Below are positions 34,834 to 47,748 of a stretch of 64,000 bases of DNA, piece by piece. The translations under genes and the position numbers were made by a program. This DNA is from Hirundichthys speculiger. Taxonomy: Eukaryota; Chordata; Actinopteri; Beloniformes; Exocoetidae. The stretch lies in assembly GCA_018398805.1 (NCBI GenBank), contig JAGFBZ010000866.1, forward strand, positions 62,001 to 126,000, read 5' to 3'. The stretch's first letter is position 1; each line of letters opens with the position of its first letter. Under the pieces are notes generated by a model. That model was not told the DNA's origin. It ran no database searches and saw only the letters and a program-made list of their open reading frames with translations.

Positions 34834-36247
34834 AATAAATAGATTGCACTCCTCCTTCTGAAAATCCCTTCTGACTGTAAAAAACTAAATATTTCATCAG
34901 AACGACTTCCTGGATCAGCGCTGACTGCGATGATAGAAGTGAGGCTAGCTAAGCCCCTCCCCTCAGACGTGCACACGTTCACATGCACGTCACCACGCCT
35001 CGTATGGGAGGAAGGGGGGGGCGATGCTCAAAAAAACGGTACAAGCAAACTCAATAACCTCACAGCACGGGGAGGCGGGTCGGACTTTTGAGCCGTAACT
35101 TCTTAAATTAACTATGAGCGACAACACAGAGATCAGCAGATCTGAGGAAGAACCGCTGAGGAACAAAATGGCTTCCACAAGAGGTTAGACTCCACAAATC
35201 AAGCCTCATCATCGACATCAATCTGAAAACATACGATTTATTTAATATTCGAGTGTCGTCTTAGACTGTTATCTTCTACATACAGCAATTTGTTATCAAC
35301 AGATACATAACAAAGTGATTTTAAAGCCTCTGATCCTGACCATGGACATTTCTAACCTGCAAGTCCCCCCCCCCCCCCTTCTACCTAAAAGAAAACTCTT
35401 CCCAGGACAAGGAAGCATCACACCTTTGAGCTGAAGAATCTGATATTAGGGAGGGAACTTCATTTTCATCAGATATTACTGAAATGCTTTATTTTCAGCA
35501 GCTGCATCGCTGCTGTGAAATTCATTTCTGTGGCTCCGTTCATTCATGCAAACATGATCTCATGCAATATTCAGTCCCGTTCTCTCAACAGCCGAGAGGA
35601 GAGATGCCATCAGCAGCCTAAACAAAGAAAATCACATTAAATCACAGATATAAATCAGAATTTGATGGCTAGATGAAAATATTTAGGGGGGGACATAGTT
35701 GAGGGGCTCTTCCTGATTGGACGAAGAAGCAGAGGAGCACTTTCATAACAAAACACTTCACACATTTGAACTTTTCCTCCTCTTTTGATCAGCTAAACAC
35801 TTCGGCTGATATTTATCTCTTTTTTTAAAGCTGGAGAGGCTTGTGAATGTTTAGATCTAAACTACCAGAGATCACACCGTCGACAGAGACTTCCCTCCAT
35901 CTTCCACATCCATCACCTGCTCGTTTTCCAACCCTGCTTCTGTTCAAGGTCAAGGGGTGCGAGGGGGGGCCTTAATGAGGCAAAGTGTATAGTTTAAAAA
36001 AATAAAAATAAATCAAACTTGTTGATTCAGTCCCGCAGGAAAAGTGTAATTAATATGTGCAACAGTGAAAGCTCAACTTTAAAAACATTAATATACGAGC
36101 ATCACAGAAGCAGGGATCAATAACTTTTGCCGGGAACAAATCAGAGCAGCTAAATTAAAACACTGTAGAAAACAGCGTTGAATGTAATTTCATTCTTCTC
36201 CCGCCGTCGCCTGTCAGAGCCGTCTGATGGTTTCCAGCTCAACTCAC

Positions 36248-36480
36248 CTGTTCGGGGACGGTTGCGTCCTGTTGTCTTCTCATAGACGTGTCTGTCTTTG
36301 ATCCGGATCTTACCTGGACTACTCACCTGACGCAGAAGCTAGAAGCTGCCGCTCGACTGGAAGTCAAAAGAGGAAATGAAAAAGCGAAAGAGAGGAAGAA
36401 AGGACTCTCTCAGTCTTCCTCCCTCCCTTCCCTTCATCCCCCCTCCCCCTCCCCCTCCCCCTCCCCGACCAAGACGGGCC
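36248..36480 (-). promoter_or_regulatory. Possible internal nav2 promoter and alternative first exon
   Basis: On the minus strand a G-rich (GGGGGA)n tract (36440-36470), of the kind bound by Sp1 or MAZ, is followed by purine- and pyrimidine-rich sequence. Three donor-like sites come next: GTCAG|gtgagt at 36327, CCAG|gtaaga at 36314 and ACAG|gtgagt at 36248. An ATG at 36283 opens 12 codons (MRRQQDATVPEQ) that end exactly at the last donor in phase 0. That phase would fit exon 5 but not exon 4. Everything beyond the sequence features is inference; no TATA box is seen. Confidence 0.3.
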
Positions 36481-37537
36481 TGACGGCGCTCAGAGAGGCA
36501 ATTAGACGTGTTGTTAGCAGCAGGTAGCGCAGGGTTAATTAAAGAGGGTGACAACGCAGAATAGAGCCGAATCAGAGAGGAGGATGAGATCTGAGTGTGA
36601 TTTATCAAAGGGATCTCATCAATATACGTGAGGTTTAAACAGCCTTGAGTTCAAATAGATTCACGCTTTCATTCATCTTTATTTTTTAAAGTATAACAGC
36701 AGTTCAGTATCACAGAGCCACCCGGTCTTATAACGGTGAAATACTGCGTGGATATCTCTGGAGACGTACCATCACGATTTACTCCTTTCTTTTGTTTTTC
36801 ATGGACACTTTCATTACAAAGACTTTTTTTCTTAAAGTAAAAGTGAAGATGATATGAGAATAAAAAGAGTGAAGGAAGCACAGAAGTGAAGCCTTGGAGT
36901 TTTATTACAAGTACAGAAAAAAAGAAATGTTAGCAAGGACAAACAGACAAAGAGACAGACGATCAGATTTACTAATATGGGATGGATGGAAGCCAACGGA
37001 GTTCAGCTCAACTCAATTAAAGGAAAGAACGGGGCGACCTTGGGGCGACCTTGGAGGAGCGACGCCTCTCTGGGCTGCAATGCAGTCAAAGATGACAACA
37101 ACATCTTTTGCAGCACTTTCTAGAAGGCTCGATACATCCCCACTGGGTTTGTTCAACTCTGTGGCAAAACTTATGAGGGATGTAAAAAAGCATCACACAC
37201 AAGAGCTCGTCAACCACAGACGCTCAAACCTCCAACCTCCCCTGAACTGAAGGAGAAACTCCAACCAACCATGTTTTCAGCTTTTGGACAAACACGGTAT
37301 TGTGTGAGGGCTGTTCAGCATTTCTGTGTTTTCTGCAGAAATGGGAAAAACAAAATTGAACTCCAAAAGAGTCATAAAACTGATATGTCTAGAAAACTAA
37401 AACTACCAACTGAATAAAAGCTGTGCTTTCTAAATCTGTGGAGATACCTAAGCTCATCATATCAGGTACTGGGAAAATATAACAGCAGTCTGAACTGATA
37501 ATGACTTGATTTTCCTCATCACAACAACTATAGCAAC

Positions 37538-38412
37538 TATAGACCTTTTTCAGGCCAGCCCCCCAGAAGTACCCCATCCACCATTGCTGGGTTGTGCTAC
37601 AGAGCGACACTTTCACCGGCTCGCAGATTAACCAGTGTGTTTCTCTTTCTACAAATATATATTTTTATAATGTCGAGTCGGTCGAGTGGGAATACATGTT
37701 CCGTCATAAACTGTGCCAACAATGGCGTGAAAATTCAACAATGGAAGAAGAAAGTATGTGAAATACACAAGCCTTTACTGCACGAAGACTGCCTTGTTTG
37801 CAGAACAAGAAGTTAGGAAGACGTGGGTGAAAAATATCAACAGAAAGGACTTTGTTCCAAATGAATACAGCCGGGTGAGTTTTCGTTAACATTCAATCTC
37901 GTACTACTCATAGTCTCGCTGAGAGTCCCGGACGATTCTGGCCGAAAGAACAGCAGTATGAGGCTACTGTAGCCCTCGGCACTAGCACAAGCCTATAAAT
38001 CAATGAATGAATGAATGAATTAGGAGAATGATTAAATAAATTAAATATAACGTTAACACATAGCCTAATTTACCGCTAGCGTTAACGTTACAGTAGCATA
38101 ATCTTTATGGCTTGTTGACGTTAGTTATAGCCAGCGTTGCATTTTTCACGTATTCCCACAGTTTTTAGTGTTTGGTTATGGGAATAGATCATGCTATTTC
38201 CATAACCAATCATTAAAAACAGCGATAAACTACCTTCATCTGTAACTGGAGGCCACTGCCTAACATCATCAATCCAAGACATGTCTGTGTTATCAGTAAC
38301 AGATGCTCCACGCTGCTGTGTTTGGGTTAGTTGGTGGAGCACCGCACAGTCCAGTTATGGCGGGGCCACTAGGGGGCGCATGTCCACAATTTTCAAGTCG
38401 AAAAGGTCTATA
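37538..38412 (+). mobile_element. TIR element with a THAP-like relic
   Basis: TATAGACCTTTT at the left and its exact inverse at the right. The body starts with C-rich sequence and carries the THAP-like frame listed next. Superfamily not certain; the THAP-like finger is consistent with P-type or ISL2EU-type elements. Confidence 0.55.
37670..37881 (+). pseudogene. THAP-like zinc-finger exon of a DNA transposon, frameshifted
   Basis: Starts MSSRSSGNTCSVINCANNG, then WKKKVCEIHKPLLHEDCLVC, giving C-x4-C, then C-x2-H and C-x2-C spacings. A frame change near 37812 is followed by RKTWVKNINRKDFVPNEYSR, which resembles the core of THAP-type fingers (Trp, NRxxFxP, SRV). It ends at a good donor, CGG|gtgagt, so it may have been a 5' transposase exon. 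The downstream transposase is absent. I infer a dead element; other zinc-finger classes are possible. Confidence 0.5.
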
Positions 38413-40084
38413 CAAACACAGGCGACCACAGGATGGTGCTGTTTTTATCCACTAGGTGGCAGTAATGTAATACGTTGGGGGCTTTTTGCAGACACGACCA
38501 CTTCCGGTAAAGAAGCCAAAACAGATGTGATACAGAGCATTAATTTTCTACCTTCAAACACTACTAAGTACACTCAAAGTACTACTGCGATGCTGCGGAC
38601 GGTTAATAACTTATTCTCAGAGCAAAGAAGCTACACATCTATCCTTTTATGGATGATGTGACGTGGGTAAAGAAGCAGAATGATCTTTCTGCACAGAAAA
38701 GATTAAAGGCACTCATTTAGCATGGGTGGAAGGACGAAATGGGGAAGAATACGCTGCACTTGTTTTAGATGCTGTTTGGACTTGAAATTAGGATGTTTGG
38801 ACTAGATTTGATCTAAATGAACGTCAGGCAGCCTAGCTAAAATTTCTAGTAGTAACTGTTTCTGTAACTTGTTCTGCCCATTTACAACATGGTGCAGTAC
38901 GAGAAGAACGAAACACTGCAGAAAACCTCTGGGTGACATCACAGAGGGCTGGTTCGGTTCTCCCGCTACAGTCGGTGGTTCGGAGGTGGCGTAACGGGTC
39001 TCTGCGGCGTCTGACAGATGACAGAAACTCTTCTGGGAACGGCGGCGCTACAACCGGAGCGACGGCGTCAGCAGAACCGGCAGCCGTCTCGAGCTCCTCC
39101 TCAGAGGTTTGAACCCAAACTGCCGCCGACGTCGGCGTGTTTTCAGCATACGTGACAACTCTGCGTCCTCAGGGCCGACGGGCTCGCCACTTTTAAACGG
39201 CTGAAACTTTGAGTGTTTTTATTTATTCTGCAGCTTCATGATAAAAATGTGTTGCTATCAAAACCCTAACCCTAATCCTAACGCTAAATATGGAGCCCAG
39301 ACATCCAGTTTGACTCGACAGCACTATTAAATTTATACAGCTTTGTAAATGTTTATTTGTTGCAACTGAACCATTAGACTGGTAATTTAACTAGATTATG
39401 TTGTCATACTCCACAACAGAGTCAAGCTCCGCGGCAGATTTAGCAGATTTAAACTTCCCAGACCTGTCAGATGATGACTGGAGACCTTTGAAATTTCCAA
39501 ACAAATTAACTGATGGGGACTAATTAGATGCTCATTCTTCTTTTTTATCTATAAATATATCTTGTATTAGCTCTATGTGCACTAGAAACCGCCGTCCTGA
39601 CTTAAGATGGCAGACGTGACTTTTACAGAATCACATTTCTGTCTTACGATGGAACATGCCACTGGACACAATATGTAAACTTTTCTGCACGTAAATATTC
39701 ACTGAATATGATTAGAAAGTTTCCCAGAGGTCTATTTGTGTTTCATAGATCTAAACTTTAAAATGAAATCCTCCTAAACAACGCGGCGGCAGAAGAAAAC
39801 GAACCCTCGGAATTCAAACAGCAGCTAAATGCAACGTTTTCATTTCCAGGTTGTTTTTATTTCATTACAACTTCTCGCCAGCTGCTAGACAGATTTATAC
39901 AGACAATCTGGAGCAAATTCAAATAAAAATCTCAGGGGCGCAAACCGCATAAAACAATCAAATAGCTGCATCGTTCTCCTTTGTAAGCACTCAACCATTT
40001 AAATGTAAAAACGTATTCGATTGAAAGTTTTAAATCACCAGAGCATTAAGGCTCCAGATATATTTGGATGCTTTTTTTTTTGGG

Positions 40085-40165
40085 CACTAGTGGTCGAACC
40101 CGTGAACCCGTGTAGCATCTGTACGAGGGCCGAACCGCCGCGCCACCAGGCGGTCCAGATGTTTC
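40085..40165 (-). mobile_element. Possible SINE-like tRNA-head relic
   Basis: The minus strand reads ctggtggcgcggcggttcgg and, further on, acgggttcgaccac, resembling A- and B-box parts of a tRNA-derived SINE head, badly decayed. Confidence 0.3.
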
Positions 40166-40976
40166 CTGGTAACGGCTGAAATTACTCGTCCAACACGGCT
40201 CCGTATCACTCCCAGTTTTCACAACATGATTCATTATTTTGTCCCTAATGACTTGGATTTGGCGCAACAGCGAGACCCACAAACGCTGGATCCATAATAT
40301 TAGTGAGGAATGTATTTAAATACTTCCAGAGTCTCCGTGGAGCGAGCCACCAACGTGATGTCTCTAAATCTGGATAATAATAATAAATCTGGATTATACG
40401 GGACTATTTATCACATCTGAGTTTGACTAGCGGGACATAAGTTCTTGATCTATGGGTTTCCAGAACAGCATGCACTCTGGACTGATAAAAATTAGCCTCT
40501 TAGCCTCTTTTGGATCAATTAAGGCAGACATAACATCCCCTTTTTTAACAACATTTGACATGATTATCTGAGATATTATAAATCTGTGACTCGTTTTGGT
40601 CAAGCGATGACAGATATTTGCTTGCGTGTCTTTAAAAGTAGCTCTGTTTAGAGCAGTTAAACTGGGTCTCTGATGCCGCTGTACCTTCACAACGTACCTG
40701 CTGTTACTCGTTAGATGACCCTAAACAAGATGACAGGGTTGTGCTGGTATTTTTTGAGACGGTAGTCACAAATATATGCAGTCAAGAACAGACAAAAATA
40801 TTTCTCGTAACATGCCCCCTTGAAGACGAGTCATTATAAGTTTTCCGTCTTATAAAACTCATGTAGTTGGGCAGCTTGCATGAACAGAAGGTATTAAAAT
40901 ACATATGAGGAAATGAGCTGGGATGGAGGGAGATAATGAATGTCTCCTTAATAATTTAGATTTTCGCCTCCTGCTT

Positions 40977-41085
40977 AAGGGGGCGCCGTGGTGGCTTCAT
41001 GTTTAGCAACGTTTCCTCACAACTAGAAGAAGCTAGAAATGGTTTGAATCCCAGCTGAGGTCTTTCTGGTTTGTCTAAAAACGTG
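40977..41085 (+). mobile_element. tRNA-derived SINE relic
   Basis: ggcgccgtggtggcttcatg, tttagcaacgtttcctcaca, actagaag and then a B-box-like tggtttgaatcccagctga. This order matches the widespread fish SINE head (GGTGGCxxAGTGGTTAGCAC ... GGTTCGAATCC). Diverged and without a clear tail. Confidence 0.55.
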
Positions 41086-43274
41086 CACGCTTTGCTCAAA
41101 GAGAGCAGTGATGAGCTCCAGGAGACCCTGAACAGGAAGATGCTAGTGTTGGATAATCGTTAGTTAGTTAGGGGCTGAAACTTTGCAGGTAAAAATGAAT
41201 GAATTAGTGTCATATAGTCCTAAAGCATGGCCGGCTCTGATTGGTTTACTTAAAACTGGACCATATGGTGGCTGTCATCACTCAGATAAACAGACAGGCA
41301 ACTCTGAAGCTATTATCCCGCCCTCATCACCCAGGGGTCCATCTTGATGGGGTCCAGGTGGAGTGATGATCACCTGCTGGCGGCGACAGGTCGAGGCTGC
41401 GTTTGTTGCTTTAGCTGTTTGTCTCTAAGATGAACATCTCTGCCACTTTCTGCTCTGCAAACATGTTGAAACTCTTCCATCATTCAGTTTCTTGTGAATT
41501 ATATGTTTATATACTCTAAGCTATCATTCAGCTGTCATTAAATGATAGTTATAAATTCAGACAGCTGTGTTCAGCTAAGCTAACTCGTTGTTGCCTTTAG
41601 CTTCTTATTTAGAGTACTACAATAAGCAGAACTGATACAGAACACGTTATTTAACGATCTTGAAAACTGTTATCCTAAAAGCATAATTTCCTAAGTCATA
41701 TTTGGGATTAATGTGCTGTTGTTATGCTTTCTAAATGTTACTTTAGATGTTGCTGAGGCTGCATAACTGTGAAATTTGTAGCAGGTAAATAATTCTAGTT
41801 ATAATCCCTTTTACAAGCAGGGTTTACATCTCTGATTGATCCACAATGAACACCAGATATTCAAAATGCTGATATGTAATATAGAATTCATGAGGATGAT
41901 AATAATAACGTTTTTAAGTTAATAAGGATGTTTTGGTGACATCTTTTATTCAAATAGAGGTTGATTTCTCAAAGTATTCCTCAGAGAATTTGAGCCTCCC
42001 ACTAAAGTCACATTCAGAGTGATGCATTCATTAAGAAGCTCTAATTAATACACTTAAAATATGAGAGTTCAGCTTCACTGAAGTACAGGGCTGTTGTCAA
42101 ACCTCGCATCAATAAATTTCACTGCCAGTATTCACTGCCAATATAACAGTCACTGACTTGACTCATTAATTCAGAGGATGGCTAACTGGAAAAGCTATCA
42201 CATGTTCCAAAGAGGAAATTACAACAATTATTATAAATAATAATAATAATACAGTCAGCATCTTTCAGGAGGAGTCCAAAAGCAGAGTTAAAATAATGCA
42301 AAGCAATGAAACAGAGGAGAAATCTTCGTTTGAGCATCATGATGGCTAATTAGCGTACGCTCCTGAGCATATATTAGCATATTTCTCAGCAATGAGCATG
42401 TTTTGCTGAGAAAAATGTATCTGTCTTCAAGCACCTGCATAAAGGAGGAACACAAACACAGTTCACACAGCTGGCTCCTAAATTCAGAGACAACGCAACT
42501 TTAAATTACTTTCACAGTTTGCTAAGTTCAGCATGTGCGCCTGAACGCATGCCATTAAGTTTGAACGACTGAAAAAGATCAGAGTCTGAGGAATGGAAGG
42601 AGTTCCACGAGAAGAACACCTGTTTCAGGTGTGAGGGAGGATATTTTGTTCCCAGGCAGAGACGAGCGACGCAAAAACTTCTGTAATGACTGGCTTTGTC
42701 ACTGATGCTAAAAACCTTCTCCTCCACATCTCCTCCCTGCTTACGGCGGCACTTTAAAAGAAGCGCAGCTTCACCGCGACTGTGATTGACAGCCTGAATC
42801 CCGCCGCTCAGCAACACACATCTGAACATCTAGCCGAGGACAAACGCTCAGACAAGCTAGCTTTTGTCAAGCGTGGAGGACGCAGACAGAGACTTGTCTC
42901 CGAGCCCCCAAAGCTTCAAACCAACGACTAAAGGAAAAAAGAAAAACTGCAGAGTCCAGCAGAGAGATGCTAGCACACACACTCCAGACATCAGGATGCT
43001 AAAAGCAAAGCCCTGTTACTTATTCATGTCTCTGCTGAGAAAAGGGAGCCTGTCAGTGTCAAAACATTCTCCTTTGGCATCTTTTCTTGACAGTAAAGCC
43101 ACAAGCGTGCGCTCATCTATGTTGCATGAAAGCAGGTTATTTTTAGAAGGAGACAGAAGTTTTTAGCCGAAGCTGTGTTGACCATTGTTTTGAAACAGAC
43201 TGAGCAGAAAATCTGATCTGTTCTGGGCCAGATGGTCTAAATTATAAACCTAAATTTAAAAATAAACCTAAATT

Positions 43275-44632
43275 ATAAAAATACTGGGACGATGTGTGGA
43301 AAGAGATGACAAAAATACTAAGTTATGAATGACCTAAAACATGCACTGTATTATACGTAGGAAATGTAAATCGACTGGTATCTGATTAAGATTTTGCTGG
43401 CAGCTGCAAAAAAAAGCCATTACAAGGAAATGGCACAAAGAAGAGCCACCTACTCGGAGTAACTGGCTGGAAATCATTGATGAGATGTACGTTATGGAGA
43501 GACTCACACATATTAGAGGTGGGCGGATCGATCCAAATATCGATAATATCGATACCAATGGCGGTATTGATATCGAATGATACTCGTGTAAAAAGATCGA
43601 TACTCAAGCTTTTTTTTCTCTCCCACAACACTTAGAATTCATTGAAGTCTGTGTCTGACATGCTGTCGCTGTGCCCCCCCCCCCATCTCATCTTTTGACG
43701 TTGCATCATCACCTGGCTCAGCGGTGTCGGCCAAACAAGCATGCAGGTGAGGGGTCAGTATTGACAAGGACCTCACAATACGATATGTATCATGATACTT
43801 GGGTCATGATATGATACTATCAAGATATTACGATATATTGCAATATTCTACCCAGTTAATATCAAATTTAAAAGTAGAGATGAAAAATCAAGTTGCTGTA
43901 TATGTTCATCAGATGATATGATGAGGACAGATTGAGTCAAAACTATGCTTCAAACCAACCTGTTTATTGTTTATTATTAGTGTGTTTTTGACCTTTATTT
44001 ATTAAATAAAATAAAATAAATAGAATAAAAATTTCCTAAAAAAAAAAATTGATATTAGGAGCTGAAAAATTGAAATCTGCGATATATTGCCAAATCGTTT
44101 TTTTTTCACACCCCTAATGCAGGTAGACTCGGTCTAGCCCCTCCCCCCAGGCCCGCCCACTTAGAAAAACATTAAGAACAGAACAATTCAACTCTAATCA
44201 ATATTTACACAAAAATGTTAATTGTGATAATAAAGTATTTTATTGTCAACTATAAAGTTTGCCGAAATGTTATCATAGGTTTTAACAAAATAATCCAAAG
44301 ACAAAATCACAAAAATGCCAAAAGGTCAGCAGTTTCATGACAGATTAAGCTTAATATGAAAAAGTATCGGTATTGGTATCGGCAATACTGGCCCTGTATT
44401 TACTTGGTATCGGATCGATACCAAAATTCCCAGTATCGCCCAGCTCTACCACATTTTATAAGAATACAACAAACAATATGGGAAGACAGATGGGAAAAAT
44501 GGACTATCTATAAATACCATCATAAAGACTGAATGCTAACTGATGCTACTGACACTGTGTGTTATGTGTATTGTATTATAAAGTGAAAAAATTAATAAAT
44601 CATAAGTTAAAATAAATAAATAAATAAATAAA
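43275..44632 (+). mobile_element. L1-like LINE 3' end, split by a hAT
   Basis: Plus-strand frames carry KYWDDVWKEMTKILSYE, LYVGN, then KKAITRKWHKEEPPTRSNW and LEIIDEMYVMERLTHI. This resembles the C-terminal tail of fish L1/Tx1-type reverse transcriptases (KKAITRxW, MEKLT). The hAT at 43514-44448 interrupts it. The right side continues with a diverged tail and an ATAAATAA-rich end near 44632. Confidence 0.6.
43514..44448. mobile_element. hAT-like element (TAGAGGTGGGCG ends)
   Basis: Ends TAGAGGTGGGCGGATCGAT and CGCCCAGCTCTA with inverted GGATCGAT and ATCGATACC blocks. Flanking 8-mers ACACATAT and CCACATTT agree at 6 of 8. A second, differently ended piece (about 43765-44117, gatatatt-rich, ending cacccctaatgc) appears nested inside. 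Non-coding. Confidence 0.7.
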
Positions 44633-45943
44633 TTATAAACCTCCAAAATTATTTTTGACACTACTTATTTTGCCTGATACTGATGATGAAAGCGCTCAAA
44701 TATAACGTACAGAGGTGCAATGTTTCATTTTCTGCACAGCAAAGGGATATTTCCAGATGAATGTACATATGTAATTACAGTTACAGACACACAAACCCAA
44801 ACAGTTTCGGTCCCGAATGATTTCGATCACCTGCCGGTCGGCCGGTCTTCATGTGAAGAGTCATTTTGATGAGTTTCCTGAAGGCTTGTGGGGCATAACG
44901 CCGCCACGGATGGCAGCCAGGGGAGTCGTTATGGACGGAGAAAAGAATAATGAGTCTCACGGGAGCTCAGTTAATGCACACAGACCAGCTCCCACTTTCT
45001 GCCTCCCAGCAACCCCGTCTGCAGCTGCTGGGAGAACTGGGAGAACTGGGAGAACTGGGCAGAGACGGAGGCACGTAATGAATGATGCACGCATGCATGT
45101 CACTTCCAAATTATTGTTCATAACCACGAGCAGAAACAAAAATCAGGAAGCAAATGAAGTGTTAATGAACAGTTATAAGCTGCTAATTTATATGCAGTTG
45201 TTCATCACCGCAGTAAAAGCTTCCCTTTGGTTTTTACAGAACGACAACACGCACAGTGTAGGTGAAAAGTTCCTCAAAGGTAGTAAAAACGCCTTTTAAA
45301 CATGAGGTTTATCTAATACACCGTTTATTTCAAGCACACTGAAAGTCACGAAGGGCAAATCTTGTCCTGCGGTCGGGCTGAGGTGTTAAGTCTGGTGTCA
45401 AAAGTGACAAACAAACACCAATCACAGAAAGGTTGAGGAAACTGTTGTGTATTTTTGTCCACATTCATATAAGTTTGCTGCAGGCATCTTGAGCAGAAGC
45501 AGGCAACAGTAAATATTTCTTCACCAACTCTTTTTTTTTTTTTTTTAGTTCAGGAAAACCAGAACATTCCTGGGTTTACATTACAGCAAGGTGAAACACA
45601 CTATTGCAAAAAATATTCAAATACAAAGATAATATATACGGATAGCGGTTGAAGCGGAGGCTGGGAGGCAGTTCACAGATTGAGTTGTCGTCCTTATCGG
45701 ATGCATTGCTTTGCATAAATGTCGTATACTGACATGTATAGAATATCACCAACATATTTGCAAGTCAGAAGGTCCTGCAGTCATGCTCCCTCCACATTTA
45801 CTGGTAAAAACTCCCTCACAATAATGTGTCTTCCATCAACTGAAAGGAAAACATCTGGGGACGGTTATGAACAGCTGCTGCTGGACGGATCCACCACAAA
45901 CCTTATTTTAATCCGTATCTATGTAATCAAAATCCACTGTAAA

Positions 45944-46313
45944 ACTCTCTACATACTGGAGGAAATGGACAGCTCATTTGGAATATGGTTCCTCACCATA
46001 GCAGGACACAGTTAGCATTTATTAATGTGATTAATTGTGTTTTGTTGTCTTGGCTTTGAGTACTTTATGCCCTATAATATGAATGATAGATTGTGGACAA
46101 ACAAAGATAAAAAGACTGTAATGTCTTTGAGACCTGGACCTAGGTCTGTCTCTTAAAATGTACACATTATATTGATCCATTTTCCCCCTGTGCTTTTTAT
46201 TTCCCCATCTGTGCTGTTTGTTAATGTCTTTTTCTATTTTTTCCCCTTTTTTCTATATATATTGTAAAATTTCTTAAAAATAAAGTTAAAAAAAAAAAAA
46301 AAAAAAAAAAAAG
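45944..46313 (+). mobile_element. 5'-truncated poly(A) retroposon with 15-bp target duplication
   Basis: Ends in AATAAA then an A tract of more than 20 and is flanked by AAAATCCACTGTAAA at 45929-45943 and 46314-46328, an exact 15-bp repeat. This is the hallmark of L1-type target-primed reverse transcription. The 370-bp body is probably a LINE 3' UTR; I do not recognise a coding frame. Confidence 0.8.
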
Positions 46314-46802
46314 AAAATCCACTGTAAATGTCCGCTGATGGCGGTGAAGCTGCCGGCACAAGGAGGTTACATTTCACTCAGGAGTGAGCTTATATTCTGC
46401 TCTGCACTAAAACACAAACCCTGAAATGAGATCTTTCCGTCCAGTATAAACAGAGTGAGACGAAGAAAAGTCTGGAGACGTTCAGACGGAAACACGTCAC
46501 CGTCCCGGCTGGGACAAACCGTGCTATCACGTGAAAATGAAAATAAGTTTATTGACTCGGAACACATTTAAAGGTCATTTAAAACACTTATTTACGTTTA
46601 GAAATTGCGCCACAGAGTCAATTAGCAGCTGCAGGAACTGCAGAAATCAATCACTGTCTGTGGAGGAAACAGTATCGTCACAGAGCTGCTACCAAGTTTA
46701 TCCTGAAAGGTTTTTAAGCCTTTTCTCCTGCGGTGTTGAGTTACGATACGCTCTGAAGCTCACTCTTGATAAATTACAAATACCTCATTAAGAGCTAAGG
46801 TG

Positions 46803-47748
46803 TTGTCTAGACCATAGACACATATAGAGATAGACGCCGCATCGAACGCTACTCCCTACTGGCGCTGACGAGATTTGGGGCCGCCATCTTGGACCGGTCA
46901 CCCGCTCCGCTCAGTGTTATTTGTTTGGCAGGTGTGTGCCGTCAATGTATTTAATCATATACCTCACGAAACGAACTGATTTTCACGCGTTTTTTTTTTT
47001 TTTTTTGCTGTAAAGGTCATAAATGTAGCTTTGATACATGACACATGGTTTGGTGTATTTTAATATTGATAGTGAGCTTAGTAATATAATGAATATCTCC
47101 GTTCCTGTTATAGACTAGTAGCCTTTTAAGTAGGGTCTTTTAAGAGGGTCTAAAGACTTAAGCTACAACATGGACTTAGTTCATTTAGCACTTTTAATGC
47201 CTTATGGTTTGTATAGTTTTATTCCATTTTCATTAGGCTTTTTATTAATTTGACATTGCTGTTCATTAGCCTACTGCTATTCTCCTTAATGTAGGCTAGT
47301 CTTATCATGCTGTTATATTTTGCTTGAATTGACAGTTTATTATTGCTGTTTTCCCTATTTTTTTTATTGTTTATTTCATTATGCTATTGACTGAATTGAC
47401 GTTCATTTTTGCTATTCTCCTTATTAGCTATAATCTGACCAACATCTCAATCTGTCCCCTGTTACATTTAAGTAGGCTATTATATTGTTTTGCATAGATG
47501 TCATTTTGGACAAAAGCGCAACCGTAACTGTATGAGGTGTAGGCGATGATAGGAATTTTGTAAAATCACACATTATAAGTATGACAGAGAAGCGGAAACA
47601 GATAGTGACGGTAAAGGTGTTTTAATCAATTGAAGCTACTACTACGGTTATAATCACAGAGAATGACCGGTCCAAGATGGCGGCCGCATTTCTCCTTCCA
47701 AACAGCCAATGCGGCGTCTATCTCTATATATGTCTATGGTCTAGACAA
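46803..47748. mobile_element. TIR element with paired AAGATGGCGGC (YY1-type) motifs
   Basis: Long inverted ends beginning TTGTCTAGACCATAGACAC and ending TGTCTATGGTCTAGACAA, extending through atagacgccgc. A second inverted block, GGCCGCCATCTTGGACCGG, lies at both sides (46879 and 47667-47685). No protein frame. Superfamily unknown. Confidence 0.75.

Noticed and set aside
36894..37250. 118-codon plus-strand frame
   Set aside because: No motif, family resemblance or promoter that I can see; likely chance.
44817..45299. 160-codon plus-strand frame
   Set aside because: Includes a short ctgggagaa tandem repeat and shows no recognisable motif.
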